40,926 bases of DNA, from positions 1-40,926 of the forward strand of contig JACKIG010000032.1 in the NCBI GenBank assembly GCA_020638595.1, written 5' to 3'. Both the position numbers and the translations under genes were made by a program. Below are positions 25,253-36,532 of this stretch, one piece after another; the stretch's first letter is position 1, and each line of letters opens with the position of its first letter. Below the pieces are notes generated by a model, which was given only the letters and a program-made list of their open reading frames with translations, did not search any database and had not been told where the DNA came from. This DNA comes from Rhodospirillaceae bacterium (GTDB taxonomy: Bacteria > Pseudomonadota > Alphaproteobacteria > DSM-16000 > Inquilinaceae).

Positions 25253-26110
25253 TCAATCTGTTGCCGACGTTCCTTGACCTTCGTTGGCAAGCATGCAGGC
25301 CGCCAGGATATGCCGCACATCGGCCCAGACCCGCTGGTCGGGCGCAACGATCAGCAGGCCGGACAGGTGCCGTGGCGCATAGGCTTCGCCAGTGGACAGC
25401 GCACTGAAGCCCCCCGCTTCGCGGTGCATCAGGACGCCGGCTGCGTGGTCCCAAGGCTTCAGGCGGCCGTAGGTTCCGCCCACGCCCACATGGGCCCGGC
25501 CCGATGCCAGCCACAGATAGTCCAGGCCGGCGGAGCCAAGCCAGTGATGGCAGGCCAGGTGCGCGCGCAGGTCCTCGGCGAACGCCCGCAGCGGCGCCCG
25601 CTTCGGCGGCAGGCTGAACGCGCCGGAGATCGACGGGAGATCGCCCGGTTCGGCCACGGCCAGGCGCGTGGAGCCGATCCAGGCTCCCTCGCCGGCCATC
25701 GCCATCCCCGTCTCCTCGCGCACCGGGTCATGGATCCACCCGGCGACGGTTTCCCCGCGATAGCTGAGGGCGACGATGCTGGAGAAGCGATCGACCCCGG
25801 TGGCATAGTTGTAGGTGCCGTCCAGGGGATCGATGATCCATACGGGATCGTCCGATGACAGCCGGTCAACCCATCCGGCATCCGACGATTCCGCCGCCTC
25901 TTCCCCCACGACGACCGAGCCGGGCAGAAGATCGCGCAGTCCTTCGGACAACCGGGCTTCGCAGATCTCGTCGACGATCGTGACCAGGTCCCCTGGCCCG
26001 GTCTTGGTACGGACGTCGGACGTGCCGAGACGGCGGAACCGCGGCAGCATCTCCTCGGCGGCCACGCGCTCAATCAGCGAACGCACGCGCTCGGCGTCGG
26101 GAAGGTGCAT
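25253..26110 (-). CDS. Inositol monophosphatase-family protein
   Basis: This 285-residue Mg-dependent phosphatase of the IMPase/SuhB/HisN/CysQ superfamily carries GEEAAES (metal Glu), IIDPLDGTYNY (metal Asp residues) and WDHAAGVLMHREAGG (third metal Asp). The exact substrate cannot be told; inositol phosphate, histidinol phosphate and PAP are all possible. It lies 23 bases after hflX in the same direction and could be read through from the hfq-hflX unit. Confidence 0.88.
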   Translation of the reverse strand: MHLPDAERVRSLIERVAAEEMLPRFRRLGTSDVRTKTGPGDLVTIVDEICEARLSEGLRDLLPGSVVVGEEAAESSDAGWVDRLSSDDPVWIIDPLDGTYNYATGVDRFSSIVALSYRGETVAGWIHDPVREETGMAMAGEGAWIGSTRLAVAEPGDLPSISGAFSLPPKRAPLRAFAEDLRAHLACHHWLGSAGLDYLWLASGRAHVGVGGTYGRLKPWDHAAGVLMHREAGGFSALSTGEAYAPRHLSGLLIVAPDQRVWADVRHILAACMLANEGQGTSATD

Positions 26111-26133
26111 GTTTCGGTCCTTTGACTGTGGGC

Positions 26134-27477
26134 TCAGTCGGTGGCGAATGTCGCCGGCTCGCGGAGTCGTCGCTGCAGACGGCCGATATCGGCCGGATCA
26201 AGGCGCACACGGATGTGGGTCGTTCGGTCATCGTCGGCCCGCGAAACGACCTCGCCGTGGGCATACAGCCACGCCAGCGTCCGGCCGTCCGCGAGGTCGA
26301 GCGTCAGGTCGATGTCCTGCCGCCCGGCACCCAGGATGCCGGCGACGGCCCGCTTCAGGTCGTCGCACCCCTCGCCCGTCAGCGCCGACACCGCCAAACC
26401 GCGAGCCTCGCCGGCAGGCGTCCGCAGGGTAAGCATCTCCCGCTCGGCCGCAGGCACGCGGTCGATCTTGTTCCACACCTCGACCATGCGGCCGTCGGCA
26501 TCCGGATCGATCCCCAGATCGGTCAGCACGGCCATGACATCGGCCCGCTGGGCCTGGGATTCAGGATGCGAGATGTCGCGGACATGAAGGATCAGGTCCG
26601 CCGTCTCCACCTCTTCCAGCGTCGCCCGGAAGGCCGCGACAAGATGCGTCGGCAGGTTCGAAATGAAGCCGACCGTATCCGACAGGATCGCCTTCTGCCC
26701 GCCCGGAAGGTCGATCAGCCGCATGGTGGGGTCCAGCGTGGCAAACAGCATGTCCCTGGCCATGACCTCGGCCGCCGTCAGGCGGTTGAACAGCGTCGAC
26801 TTGCCGGCATTGGTATAACCCACCAGCGCGACCACCGGATACGGCACGCGGGCGCGCGCCTCGCGGTGCAGGCCGCGGGTGCGCTTCACCGCCGAAAGCT
26901 GCTTCTTGATCTGCACGATCCGGTCGTCGATCTGCCGGCGGTCCAGCTCGATCTGGCGCTCGCCGGGGCCACCCATGAAGGCACCGCCGCTGCGCTGGCG
27001 TTCCAGGTGGGTCCACGACCGCACCAGCCGGGACCGCTGATAGGACAGATGCGCCAGCTCGACCTGAAGCTGGCCCTCCGCCGTGCGCGCGCGCTCGCCG
27101 AAGATCTCCAGGATCAGGCCGGTCCGGTCGATGACCTTCAGGTTCCAGCGCCGCTCGAGGTTGCGCTGCTGGACCGGGGTCAAGGCGCCATTGACGACGA
27201 CAAGATCGATCTCTAAGGCGGCGACCGCCGCCTCGACCCGCTCCAGCACGCCTTCGCCGAACAGCGTGGCCGGCCTGGGTCGCGTCACCGGCTCGCTGAC
27301 CGACTCGACGACATCCAGGTCGATGGCCAGGGCCAGCCCGACGGCTTCGCTCAGCCGCTCTTCCGGCCGCCGATCACCGTGCTCACCCTCGCCATGGAAC
27401 ACCGGGTGCAGGACAAGCGCCCGTCCGGACGCCTCGCCCCTGCCCGCCCTTTGCTGATCACCCCCGACGACCTGCAC
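26134..27477 (-). CDS. hflX: Ribosome-associated GTPase HflX
   Basis: This GTPase binds the 50S subunit and helps rescue or split stalled ribosomes (447 aa). The N-terminal HflX domain is followed by a helical region with GGPGERQIELDRRQIDDRI. The G domain has G1 GYTNAGKST, G3 DTVGFISNLPTHL and G4 NKID. The start is a GTG at 27477 that overlaps the hfq stop by 20 bases, so the two are coupled. hfq-hflX is a conserved operon. Confidence 0.93.
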   Translation of the reverse strand: MQVVGGDQQRAGRGEASGRALVLHPVFHGEGEHGDRRPEERLSEAVGLALAIDLDVVESVSEPVTRPRPATLFGEGVLERVEAAVAALEIDLVVVNGALTPVQQRNLERRWNLKVIDRTGLILEIFGERARTAEGQLQVELAHLSYQRSRLVRSWTHLERQRSGGAFMGGPGERQIELDRRQIDDRIVQIKKQLSAVKRTRGLHREARARVPYPVVALVGYTNAGKSTLFNRLTAAEVMARDMLFATLDPTMRLIDLPGGQKAILSDTVGFISNLPTHLVAAFRATLEEVETADLILHVRDISHPESQAQRADVMAVLTDLGIDPDADGRMVEVWNKIDRVPAAEREMLTLRTPAGEARGLAVSALTGEGCDDLKRAVAGILGAGRQDIDLTLDLADGRTLAWLYAHGEVVSRADDDRTTHIRVRLDPADIGRLQRRLREPATFATD

Positions 27478-27727
27478 CCTCTTCGCTGGCCTCCTCTTTG
27501 GGCGGCTCGAACAACTGGATGGGTTGAGCCGGCATCACGGTGGATATGGCGTGCTTGTAGACGAGCTGCGAATGCGTATCGCGCCTCAACAACACAGAGA
27601 AATTGTCAAACCAGGTAATGATGCCCTGCAGCTTCACACCGTTGACAAGGAAGATCGTGACGGGCGTCTTGTTCTTGCGGACGTAGTTGAGAAATACGTC
27701 CTGCACATTCTGGTTTTTTTCTGACAT
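27458..27727 (-). CDS. hfq: RNA chaperone Hfq
   Basis: This hexameric Sm-like RNA chaperone helps small RNAs pair with target mRNAs (89 aa). The Sm1 region (VFLNYVRKNKTPVTIFLVNG) and the Sm2 signature (YKHAIS) are complete. A short acidic/glycine C-terminus follows. The ATG at 27727 (MSEKNQNVQDVFL) is the family start and has AAGGA upstream. The upstream in-frame extension is not Hfq-like. Confidence 0.97.
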   Translation of the reverse strand: MSEKNQNVQDVFLNYVRKNKTPVTIFLVNGVKLQGIITWFDNFSVLLRRDTHSQLVYKHAISTVMPAQPIQLFEPPKEEASEEGAGRRG

Positions 27728-27820
27728 GCGCGATGTCCTTGCCTTTTCGTGTTCGTTCAGTTCGTTTTGCCGCGCGTATTGCACCCGGCAAGGCGCTACC
27801 AGGCACAGGCTCTCGCATTC

Positions 27821-27849
27821 GATATGGTGCCACTGCGAGGATGCGCCAA
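27821..27849 (-). promoter_or_regulatory. Possible hfq promoter
   Basis: Read on the minus strand, TTGGCG (27844-27849) and CATATC (27821-27826) are separated by 17 bases. They lie about 95 bases upstream of the hfq start in the 150-base gap after the aminotransferase gene. Match quality is modest. Confidence 0.35.
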
Positions 27850-27877
27850 GGGCCGGCCGACGTCGTAGGGTCCGTCG

Positions 27878-28741
27878 TCAAACGGTGCGCCCGCTGGCCG
27901 CGTAGGCCGCATAGGCCTGCCGCAGCTTGGCCGTAAGCAGCCCCGGATGGCCATTGCCGATCGGGCGGTCGTCGACCCGGACGATAGGGATGCAATAGGT
28001 CGACGCGCTGGTCAAGAAGGCCTCTCGGGCTTCGAAAGCCTCTTCCAGCCGGAATGCACGCTCCTCAAACGGTATTCCGGCCTCGCGCGCGATGCGGATG
28101 ATCGACTGTCGCGTGATTCCGTTCAAGATCTCGTGAGACGCTTCGTGCGTGACCAGCACCCCGTCCCGCGTGACGATCCACGCGTTGGAGGAGCACCCCT
28201 CGGTCACGAAACCGCTTTCGTCCAGCATCCACCCTTCGAAGGCGCCGGCTTCGGCCGCGCGCTGCTTGCCCAGGACCTGCGGCAGCAGCCCGACCGACTT
28301 GATGTCCCGCCGTTTCCAACGGATGTCAGGCATCGAGACGATGCGCACCCCGTCGCGAAGCCGCGCCGTCGGAAACAGGTCGGTTCGCCGCACCGTCATC
28401 ACCAGCGACGGTGACGTGGCCGCCGGCGGGAACAGGAAATTGCGCGGCGCCACGCCACGCGTGACCTGCATGTAGATGACGCCGTTGCGCACGCGGTTGC
28501 GGCGGATCAGCTCGCGCATCACCAGGCCATGGGCCTGCCGCCCCATCGGCCGGGCCATCCGCAGCTCGCGCAGCGAACGGTCCAGGCGGTCGATGTGGCC
28601 GGCTTCGTCCACCAGCTTGCCGTCCTGTATGGCGATCACTTCATAGACGCCGTCGGCGAACTGATAGCCCCGATCCTCGATGTGCACGCTGGCCATCGCG
28701 TGCGGTACGAAGCGGCCATTCACATAGGCGACACGCGACAT
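27878..28741 (-). CDS. dat: D-amino acid aminotransferase (class IV, PLP)
   Basis: This fold-type IV aminotransferase (287 aa) probably interconverts D-alanine and 2-oxo acids. It begins with VAYVNGRFVPHAMASVHIEDRGYQFADGVYEVI, which is the family N-terminus. The PLP lysine lies in RRDIKSVGLLPQVLGK near residue 148. The phosphate-binding region is GFVTEGCSSNAWIV, and EILNGITRQSIIRIA follows. A branched-chain aminotransferase or aminodeoxychorismate lyase is less likely by eye. It lies between trkA and hfq. Confidence 0.87.
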   Translation of the reverse strand: MSRVAYVNGRFVPHAMASVHIEDRGYQFADGVYEVIAIQDGKLVDEAGHIDRLDRSLRELRMARPMGRQAHGLVMRELIRRNRVRNGVIYMQVTRGVAPRNFLFPPAATSPSLVMTVRRTDLFPTARLRDGVRIVSMPDIRWKRRDIKSVGLLPQVLGKQRAAEAGAFEGWMLDESGFVTEGCSSNAWIVTRDGVLVTHEASHEILNGITRQSIIRIAREAGIPFEERAFRLEEAFEAREAFLTSASTYCIPIVRVDDRPIGNGHPGLLTAKLRQAYAAYAASGRTV

Positions 28742-28792
28742 GAGATCGCAGATCCTCCCTGGCGGCGGGGCGGCACACCCGGTGCACGGGGC

Positions 28793-30172
28793 TCAAAAGA
28801 ATTCCAGTCGGACGGCGAACAGCTTTTCGATCTTCCGCACCGCATCGGTCCTGGCCAGCAGGATCACGCGGTCATGCGGCTTCACGATCGTGTTCGGCCG
28901 CGCGATGATGACCGAACGATCGCGCACCAGCGCGCCGATGATCACGCCCGACGGCAGCGGGATGTCGCGCACCGGGGTGTTGACCAGGCTCGACGTCTCC
29001 AGGGCCTCGGCCTCAATCAGCTCGGCGAACCCCTCCCTCAGCGAATGGACCGCACGGATGCGTCCGCGGCGGACATGCTGAAGGATCGTCGACGCCGTGA
29101 TGGCGCGCGGGCTGACGGCCGCATCGATGTTCAGCGTGGTGTTGATCAGCGGCGTGTAGGTGTTGCGGTTCAGCAGGGTGACGGCCCGCTTGGCGCCGTA
29201 ATGCTTGGCCAGCACCGACGACAGCACGTTGACTTCGTCGTTGCTGGTCACGGCCACAGCGATTTCCGCCAGGTGGACATTGGCTTCGGCCAGGATTTCC
29301 GGGTCCAGGCCGCTGCCCTTCAGCACCGTCGTGCGCGCAAGCTGCTGGGCGACATACTCCGCACGGTCGGGGTCGGCCTCGATAATGCGGACGGTCACGC
29401 CGGGATGGTTCTGCTCGATCTCTTCGGCCAGGCAAAGCCCGATATTGCCGCCGCCGATGACGATGATGCGGCGGGCCTCCGGCTCCTCGTGTCCGAAGGT
29501 CGCCATGGCACGGGTCACATGGCTTTCCTCGGTGACGAAATAGACGTCGTCGCCCGGAAGCATCTGGTCCAGGCTGTCCGGCACGATGGCCCGGTCGCCG
29601 CGGATGATGGCGATGATCTCGATGTTCAGGTCGGGGAACAGGCCGGTCAGCTGGCGCAGCGGCGTGTTGACGATGGGACAGTCGGGCTGGCAGGTCACGC
29701 CGATGACGCGGACCAGCCCGTCGGCCATCGGGATCATGTCGAAGGCGCCGGGCACGCTCAGCCGCCGGACGATCGCCCGTGCCACCTCGATCTCCGGCGA
29801 GATGATCACATCGATGGGCATATTGTCGCGGCTGAACAGGTCGGCCCAGATCGGGCTCAGATAGGCCTGCCGGCGCACCCGGGCGACCTTGGTCGGCACG
29901 CTGAACAGCGAATGCGCGACCTGGCAGGCCACCATGTTGACCTCGTCCGACTGGGTCACGGCGACGATCATGTCGGCGTCGGCGGCGCCGGCGCGCTCCA
30001 GGATCGGCGGGCTGGACGCATGCCCGACGATCGCCTGGACGTCCAGCCGGTCGGACAGCCGGCGGATCAGGTCCGGCGACTGGTCCACCACCGTGACGTG
30101 GTTGCCTTCCTGCGCCAGATAGTGGGCGATGTTCGCCCCGACCTGCCCGGCGCCGCAGATGATGACTTTCAT
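28793..30172 (-). CDS. trkA: Trk potassium uptake regulatory subunit TrkA
   Basis: This cytoplasmic NAD(H)-binding subunit gates TrkH/G potassium channels (459 aa). It contains two tandem RCK units. The first starts with MKVIICGAGQVGANIAHYLA and the second with RRIIVIGGGNIGLCLAEEIE (near residue 235), each a Rossmann GxGxxG. RCK_C domains follow each unit. In alphaproteobacteria trkA commonly follows ntrX, as here. No trkH is in the window. Confidence 0.95.
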   Translation of the reverse strand: MKVIICGAGQVGANIAHYLAQEGNHVTVVDQSPDLIRRLSDRLDVQAIVGHASSPPILERAGAADADMIVAVTQSDEVNMVACQVAHSLFSVPTKVARVRRQAYLSPIWADLFSRDNMPIDVIISPEIEVARAIVRRLSVPGAFDMIPMADGLVRVIGVTCQPDCPIVNTPLRQLTGLFPDLNIEIIAIIRGDRAIVPDSLDQMLPGDDVYFVTEESHVTRAMATFGHEEPEARRIIVIGGGNIGLCLAEEIEQNHPGVTVRIIEADPDRAEYVAQQLARTTVLKGSGLDPEILAEANVHLAEIAVAVTSNDEVNVLSSVLAKHYGAKRAVTLLNRNTYTPLINTTLNIDAAVSPRAITASTILQHVRRGRIRAVHSLREGFAELIEAEALETSSLVNTPVRDIPLPSGVIIGALVRDRSVIIARPNTIVKPHDRVILLARTDAVRKIEKLFAVRLEFF

Positions 30173-30214
30173 GTCGGGGTCTTACCGGAATACGCGATGA
30201 TCATGGCGGCCGTG

Positions 30215-31624
30215 CTATTCCACCGCCAGCTTGACGGGCCGGTCGCCCACGCCATGGACGCCCAAACCCTTCAGCTTGCGGTGCAGCGCCGACCGCTCCA
30301 TTCCGATGAACTCGGCGGTGCGGCTGATATTACCGCCGAAGCGGGTCACTTGTGCCAGCAGATATTCCCGCTCGAACAGCTCGCGCGCATCGCGCAGCGG
30401 CAGGGCCATGATCTCCGCACCGTGGTCGGCGCGCAGGACGGCCGGCGTGATCGCGCCGATCTCCGGCGGCAGCATATCGGCCCGGACCGGCGTCGCACTG
30501 TCGCCGCCGGCCATGATCAGCAGCCAGTCGATCACGTTGCGCAACTGCCGGACATTGCCGGGCCAGGTATAGGATTGCAGTGCCGCCATGGCGTCGTCGC
30601 CGAGGATGCGCGGCGGCAGGCCCTGGATCTCCGCGGACTGGACCATGAAATGGCGGGCCAGCACCTCCACGTCCTCGCGCCGCTCGGCCAGCGGCGGCAC
30701 GCGGATGGGCACGACGTTCAGGCGATAGAACAGGTCCTCGCGGAAGCGCCCGGCCTCGATCTCCGACGGCAGGTCGCGGTTGGACGATGCGATGACGCGG
30801 ACGTCGACCTCCACCTGATGGACACCATCGACGCGGGTGAACGTCTGCTCCTGCAGCACGCGGACGATCTTGCCCTGGGTGGCCAGGGGCATATCGGCCA
30901 CTTCGTCCAGCAGCAGCGTGCCGCCATGGGCCTGTTCCAGCGTCCCGACCTTGCGACTGCCCACATGCGCGTCGCCGGATTCGACGCCGAACAGCTCCTC
31001 CTCCAGCCGGTCGGGATGCATGGCGGCGCAGTTGAGCACGACGAATGAACCGGAACTGCGCTTGGACAGGCGGTGCAGCAGGCGGGCCACCACCTCCTTG
31101 CCGACGCCGGCCGGGCCGGTGATCATCACCCGGCTTCCGGTCGGTGCCACACGCTCCACCTGATGGCGCAGCTGGATGATCGCCGGCGACCGGCCCAGCA
31201 GCTCCACCGTCGTGCCTGCCCGCGCCCGCAGCTCCGCGTTCTCGCGCTTCAGCCGCGCCGCTTCGATCGCCCGCTCGACCAGCACCAGAAGCCGGTCGGT
31301 CTTGAACGGCTTCTCGATGAAATCATAGGCGCCGCGCCTGATGGCGTTGACCGCCATTTCGATGTTGCCGTGGCCGCTGATCATCACCACGGGAAGATTG
31401 GGATAGTCGACGCGCACCCGGTCCAGCAGCTCAAGGCCGTCAAGGTCGCTGTCCTGCAGCCACACATCCAGGACCAGCAGGCTCGGCAGCCGCCGCGCAA
31501 GCTCAGCCAGGGCCGCCGTCGCGTTCGAAGCGCTCCGCGCCGTATAGCCCTCGTCTTCCAGAACGCCGGCGATCAGCATCCGGATATCGGCTTCGTCATC
31601 GACCACGAGGATGTCATACGCCAT
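30215..31624 (-). CDS. ntrX: Nitrogen response regulator NtrX
   Basis: This response regulator (469 aa) is paired with NtrY. The receiver domain has the phosphorylated Asp in LLVLDVWLQDSDLDG. The AAA+ domain has GPAGVGKEVVARLLH and LLLDEVADMPL. In place of the sigma-54 contact loop GAFTGA it reads GDAHVG, a deviation known in NtrX proteins, so activation through sigma-54 is doubtful. A C-terminal HTH (GNISRTAEFIGMERSALHRKLK) binds DNA. The ATG at 31624 follows the ntrY stop by 2 bases; a TTG at 31630 is less likely. Confidence 0.94.
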   Translation of the reverse strand: MAYDILVVDDEADIRMLIAGVLEDEGYTARSASNATAALAELARRLPSLLVLDVWLQDSDLDGLELLDRVRVDYPNLPVVMISGHGNIEMAVNAIRRGAYDFIEKPFKTDRLLVLVERAIEAARLKRENAELRARAGTTVELLGRSPAIIQLRHQVERVAPTGSRVMITGPAGVGKEVVARLLHRLSKRSSGSFVVLNCAAMHPDRLEEELFGVESGDAHVGSRKVGTLEQAHGGTLLLDEVADMPLATQGKIVRVLQEQTFTRVDGVHQVEVDVRVIASSNRDLPSEIEAGRFREDLFYRLNVVPIRVPPLAERREDVEVLARHFMVQSAEIQGLPPRILGDDAMAALQSYTWPGNVRQLRNVIDWLLIMAGGDSATPVRADMLPPEIGAITPAVLRADHGAEIMALPLRDARELFEREYLLAQVTRFGGNISRTAEFIGMERSALHRKLKGLGVHGVGDRPVKLAVE

Positions 31625-31626
31625 CG

Positions 31627-33897
31627 TCAAGCCTGCCTACGCTCTGCCCCCGGGCTGTCCCGCCCGGCCATCGGGGCGCCGGCCGCAGTGTCCTCAAGCG
31701 GGAACGTCAGCACGACACGGGCCCCACCTTCCGGGCGATCCTGAAGGATCAAGCGGCCGCCGTGATCTTCCATGATCTTCTTCACGATGGCGAGGCCCAA
31801 GCCCGTCCCCTTCGCGCGCGTCGTCACATAGGGATCCGTCAGCCGGTCGCGATCCTTCTGCGGCAGGCCGCAGCCGTTGTCATCGACCACCAGCGCCAGG
31901 CGCCGCTCGTCAAAGCTGGCGGTGATGCCGATCGCGCCGGCCGCCCCGTTCCCGCCCTCCTGCTCGCGGCGTCCTTCGATCGCGTCGATGGCGTTCTGCA
32001 AGACGTTGGTCAGCACCTGCGTGACCTGGCCGGCATCGCAGGATACCGGCGGCAGGGGTTCTTCCGGCAGGTCCAGGGTGAAATGGATATCCGGATGGGC
32101 CGACTGCTGAAGCTGCAAGGACTGGCGTACCAGCTCGACCAGCGACTCGGCGCGCATCACCGGCGTCGGCATGCGTGCGAAGGACGAGAATTCCGACACC
32201 ATACGCCCGATATCGGCCACGTGACGGACGATGGTGTCGGTACAGGTGACGAACACCGCCGGATCGCTCTTGATCTCCTTCAGATAGCGGCGCTTCAGCC
32301 GCTCGGCCGACAGCTGGATCGGCGTCAGCGGGTTCTTGATCTCGTGGGCGATCCGCCGGGCGACATCGGCCCAGGCGGCCTTGCGCTGGGCTGCCATCAG
32401 CTCGGTGATGTCGTCGAAGGTGACGACATAGCCGCCGACCTGGCCTTGCACCTGCTCCGCCACGATGCGCACCAGCAGGGTCCGTGTCTCGCCCTGCCGC
32501 TGTACGGCAAGCTCCGCATCGACCATTCGACCCGGCCGGGCGCGGATCTGTTCGATCAGCGGCGCCATCTCCGGCACCGCCTCGCCCAGCGGCATGCCCT
32601 CGAGCTGTTCGGCCGGCGTGCCCAGCAGCACCGTGGCCGACCGGTTGGGCAGGTCGATCCGTCCCTCGCTGTCCAGGCCCAGCACCCCGGCCGAAACACC
32701 GGCCAGCACGGCCTCGGTGAACCGGCGCCGGTGGTCCAGCTGTTCGTTGGCGTCCACCAGTTCCTGGCGCTGGCTTTCCAGCTGGCTGGTCATCCGGTTG
32801 AACGCGCGCGACAGATTGCCCAGTTCGTCGTCGCTGCTGGGGCCCGTGACGCGCGCCGACAGGTCGCCGGAGCGCACCCGGTCGGCCGCGGCGATCAGGT
32901 GGCCCACCGGTGTCACGATGCCGTCGGCCAGCATCAGCCCGATCCAGATGGCGACCATCAGCAACAGCAGCGCAACCACGACATAGATCAGGGAGAACGT
33001 GATCTGAAGGCTGGACTGGCGCGCCTCCAGCGCGCGGTAGTCGGCGACCGCCCCTTCGGCGATATCCATGTGCGCGATGACGCGCGGCTCTATCAGGCGC
33101 CCCACCAGCAGATACGTATCCACGAAGTTGTCCAGGTGGATCAGCGCGCGGACCCGGTCGTCGTTCTCGCTCGGCAGCAGGATCACGTCCCCCAGGCGGG
33201 CTTCCTGCAAGCGCTCTTCGGGGACCACTTCGAATTGCAGCGAGAAGGTCATCACCGACCGGGCAAGCATCCGGCCGGCGCCATCCATGACCATGGCCTC
33301 GGTCAGGTTGCGCAGGACCGCCTGGGTGGTGACGAACTGGTTGAAGAAGTTGGGATCGCCGACCAGCCTCGGGGCCTCGCGATTGAGGTCGCTGGCCATC
33401 GCCAGCGCATCCGCCCGCAACAGCTGCTGGTGTTCGGCCAGATAGGCCTGCGCGACGCTGAGCGATTCGTTGACCGCCGTGCTGACCCGCTCGGAAAACC
33501 ACGATTGCAGGCCCAGGTGGAAGAACAGCACCGAAAAGGCGGCGACGAAGATTGCCGGGGCGACGGCCAGCAGGCTGAACAGCGCGACCAGGCGCACATG
33601 CAGCCGCGACCCCGCCATGCCGCGGCGGCGGCGCACCCAGAGGGCCGTGATCCTGCGCGCGATCAGCGCCAGGAACAACAGCAGGATCACCAGATCCAGG
33701 TTCAGCAGCAGATAGATCGTGCCCGGGTCGTGGCCGAACAGCGGGTTCTCGCTCAACGCCGTATAGGTGGCCGCGCCGGCAAGGGCGCCGGCGATGATCA
33801 GCAGGATGGCCAGCTTGTTGGCGATCCGCCGCCGGCTGGCCCATCCGTTGATCCTGTCCCAGAAGCTTGGCTCCATCGCTTGGCCCAGCCCGTCCAT
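31627..33897 (-). CDS. ntrY: Nitrogen sensor histidine kinase NtrY
   Basis: This membrane sensor kinase (756 aa) phosphorylates NtrX. Several N-terminal membrane helices (three before residue 130, one near 305-325) enclose a periplasmic or extracytoplasmic region. A HAMP domain (about 325-380) and a PAS domain (about 395-500) follow. The H-box is RRIAHEIKNPLTPIQLSAERLKRRY. The ATPase has NVLQNAIDAIE, DDNGCGLP and GTGLGLAIVKKI. Several starts are possible; ATG at 33897 was chosen, with ATG 33876 and GTG 33927 as alternatives. Confidence 0.93.
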   Translation of the reverse strand: MDGLGQAMEPSFWDRINGWASRRRIANKLAILLIIAGALAGAATYTALSENPLFGHDPGTIYLLLNLDLVILLLFLALIARRITALWVRRRRGMAGSRLHVRLVALFSLLAVAPAIFVAAFSVLFFHLGLQSWFSERVSTAVNESLSVAQAYLAEHQQLLRADALAMASDLNREAPRLVGDPNFFNQFVTTQAVLRNLTEAMVMDGAGRMLARSVMTFSLQFEVVPEERLQEARLGDVILLPSENDDRVRALIHLDNFVDTYLLVGRLIEPRVIAHMDIAEGAVADYRALEARQSSLQITFSLIYVVVALLLLMVAIWIGLMLADGIVTPVGHLIAAADRVRSGDLSARVTGPSSDDELGNLSRAFNRMTSQLESQRQELVDANEQLDHRRRFTEAVLAGVSAGVLGLDSEGRIDLPNRSATVLLGTPAEQLEGMPLGEAVPEMAPLIEQIRARPGRMVDAELAVQRQGETRTLLVRIVAEQVQGQVGGYVVTFDDITELMAAQRKAAWADVARRIAHEIKNPLTPIQLSAERLKRRYLKEIKSDPAVFVTCTDTIVRHVADIGRMVSEFSSFARMPTPVMRAESLVELVRQSLQLQQSAHPDIHFTLDLPEEPLPPVSCDAGQVTQVLTNVLQNAIDAIEGRREQEGGNGAAGAIGITASFDERRLALVVDDNGCGLPQKDRDRLTDPYVTTRAKGTGLGLAIVKKIMEDHGGRLILQDRPEGGARVVLTFPLEDTAAGAPMAGRDSPGAERRQA

Positions 33898-33949
33898 CCC
33901 TCGGTCCCCGCGAGACGGGGCTGGCACGCCCCGGCCGAAAGACCGGGCC

Positions 33950-35391
<1,442 letters not shown>

Positions 35392-35392
<1 letters not shown>

Positions 35393-36528
35393 CACGCACT
35401 CCACGCAGGATCGGGCTCGTGGCCGCTGAAGATCGGCAGCGAGACCTTGAACAGGGTTCGGCGGGGCCTGCTTTCGAAGCCGATGATACCGCCGTGATCG
35501 CCGATGATCTTGGCAACCAGCGCAAGCCCCAGCCCCGTGCCGTTCTTGCGGGTCGTCACGAACGGATCGAACAGGTTGTCGTGCAGGTCCGCCGGAATGC
35601 CGTCGCCGTTGTCCTGCACCGTGATCAGCAGCGGCAGCTGCAACCGGTTGTCTTGGCCCGGAAGCGAGATGCTGACCCCGCGCTGGTATGCGGTCGACAG
35701 GATGATTTCTCCGGAATCATCCGGCACCGCTTCGGCGGCGTTCTTCACCAGGTTCAGGAAGACCTGGATCAACTGGTCGCGGTGGCCCGCGGCCGGCGGC
35801 AGCGAGGGATCGTACCGTTCGACGAACCGGATGTTCCTGGCAAAGCCCGACTGCGCGAGCCGGCGCACATGCTCCAGCACCGAATGGATGTTGACCGGCC
35901 CCCGTTCGATCGGGCGGTTGCTGGAAAACGCCTCCATCCGGTCGACCAGGGCGACGATGCGGTCGGCCTCGTCACAGATCAGCCGCGTCAGCGCCCGGTC
36001 GCTGTCGGCCGCATTCTGTTCCAGCAGCTGTGCCGCGCCGCGGATACCCGACAGGGGGTTCTTGACCTCATGGGCCAGCATGGCCCCCATCGCGGTGATC
36101 GACCGGGCGGCGTTGCGGTGCGTCAGCTGGTTGTCGATGCGCCGGGCGATGGAGATCGGTTGCAGCGTGACGACCACGGCATCCGGCGGGTCGCTCAACG
36201 GGGCCGCCGTGACCGTCAGCATCGTGTGTCCGGTGCGGGGCGTATCCAGCGAGACGCCGTAATCGGACAAGGTGCAGGTCTGGGCCTGCGCCTGGTCGAT
36301 CATGGTGAAGATCGGGCTGTCCGGCGGGATCAGTTCGGTCAGGCTGAGCCCGATCATGGCCACTTCGCTGGCGTCGAAGAACTCCTGCGCCTCGAAGTTG
36401 ACGAAACGGATGCGATGGTCCGCGCCGACCACCAGCAAGACCTGCGGCAGAGCGTTGAGGACGTTCAGGGGGTCGATCTCCGACCACGGGGGCAGTCGGC
36501 GTATGTGCGAGGTCATGGCTCTGGTCAT
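35392..36528 (-). CDS. ntrB: Nitrogen sensor kinase/phosphatase NtrB (NRII)
   Basis: This soluble PAS-containing histidine kinase (378 aa with this start) is controlled by PII and acts on NtrC. The PAS domain lies in the first 130 residues. The H-box is AMGAMLAHEVKNPLSGIRGAAQLL. The ATPase has NLVKNAAEAVP, DNGDGIP and GTGLGLALVAKI. The ATG at 36528 lies 4 bases after the dusB stop; ATG 36546, overlapping dusB, is possible. Confidence 0.95.
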
Positions 36529-36532
36529 CGGC

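Noticed and set aside
27728..27877. A sigma-54-like TGGCAC upstream of hfq
   Set aside because: TGGCAC is present on the minus strand, but the -12 GC is not at the required distance.
28529..31048. An 839-codon + strand open frame opposite dat, trkA and ntrX
   Set aside because: The translation is His/Asp/Gln-rich and without any fold; the minus strand carries three well-recognised genes over the same bases.
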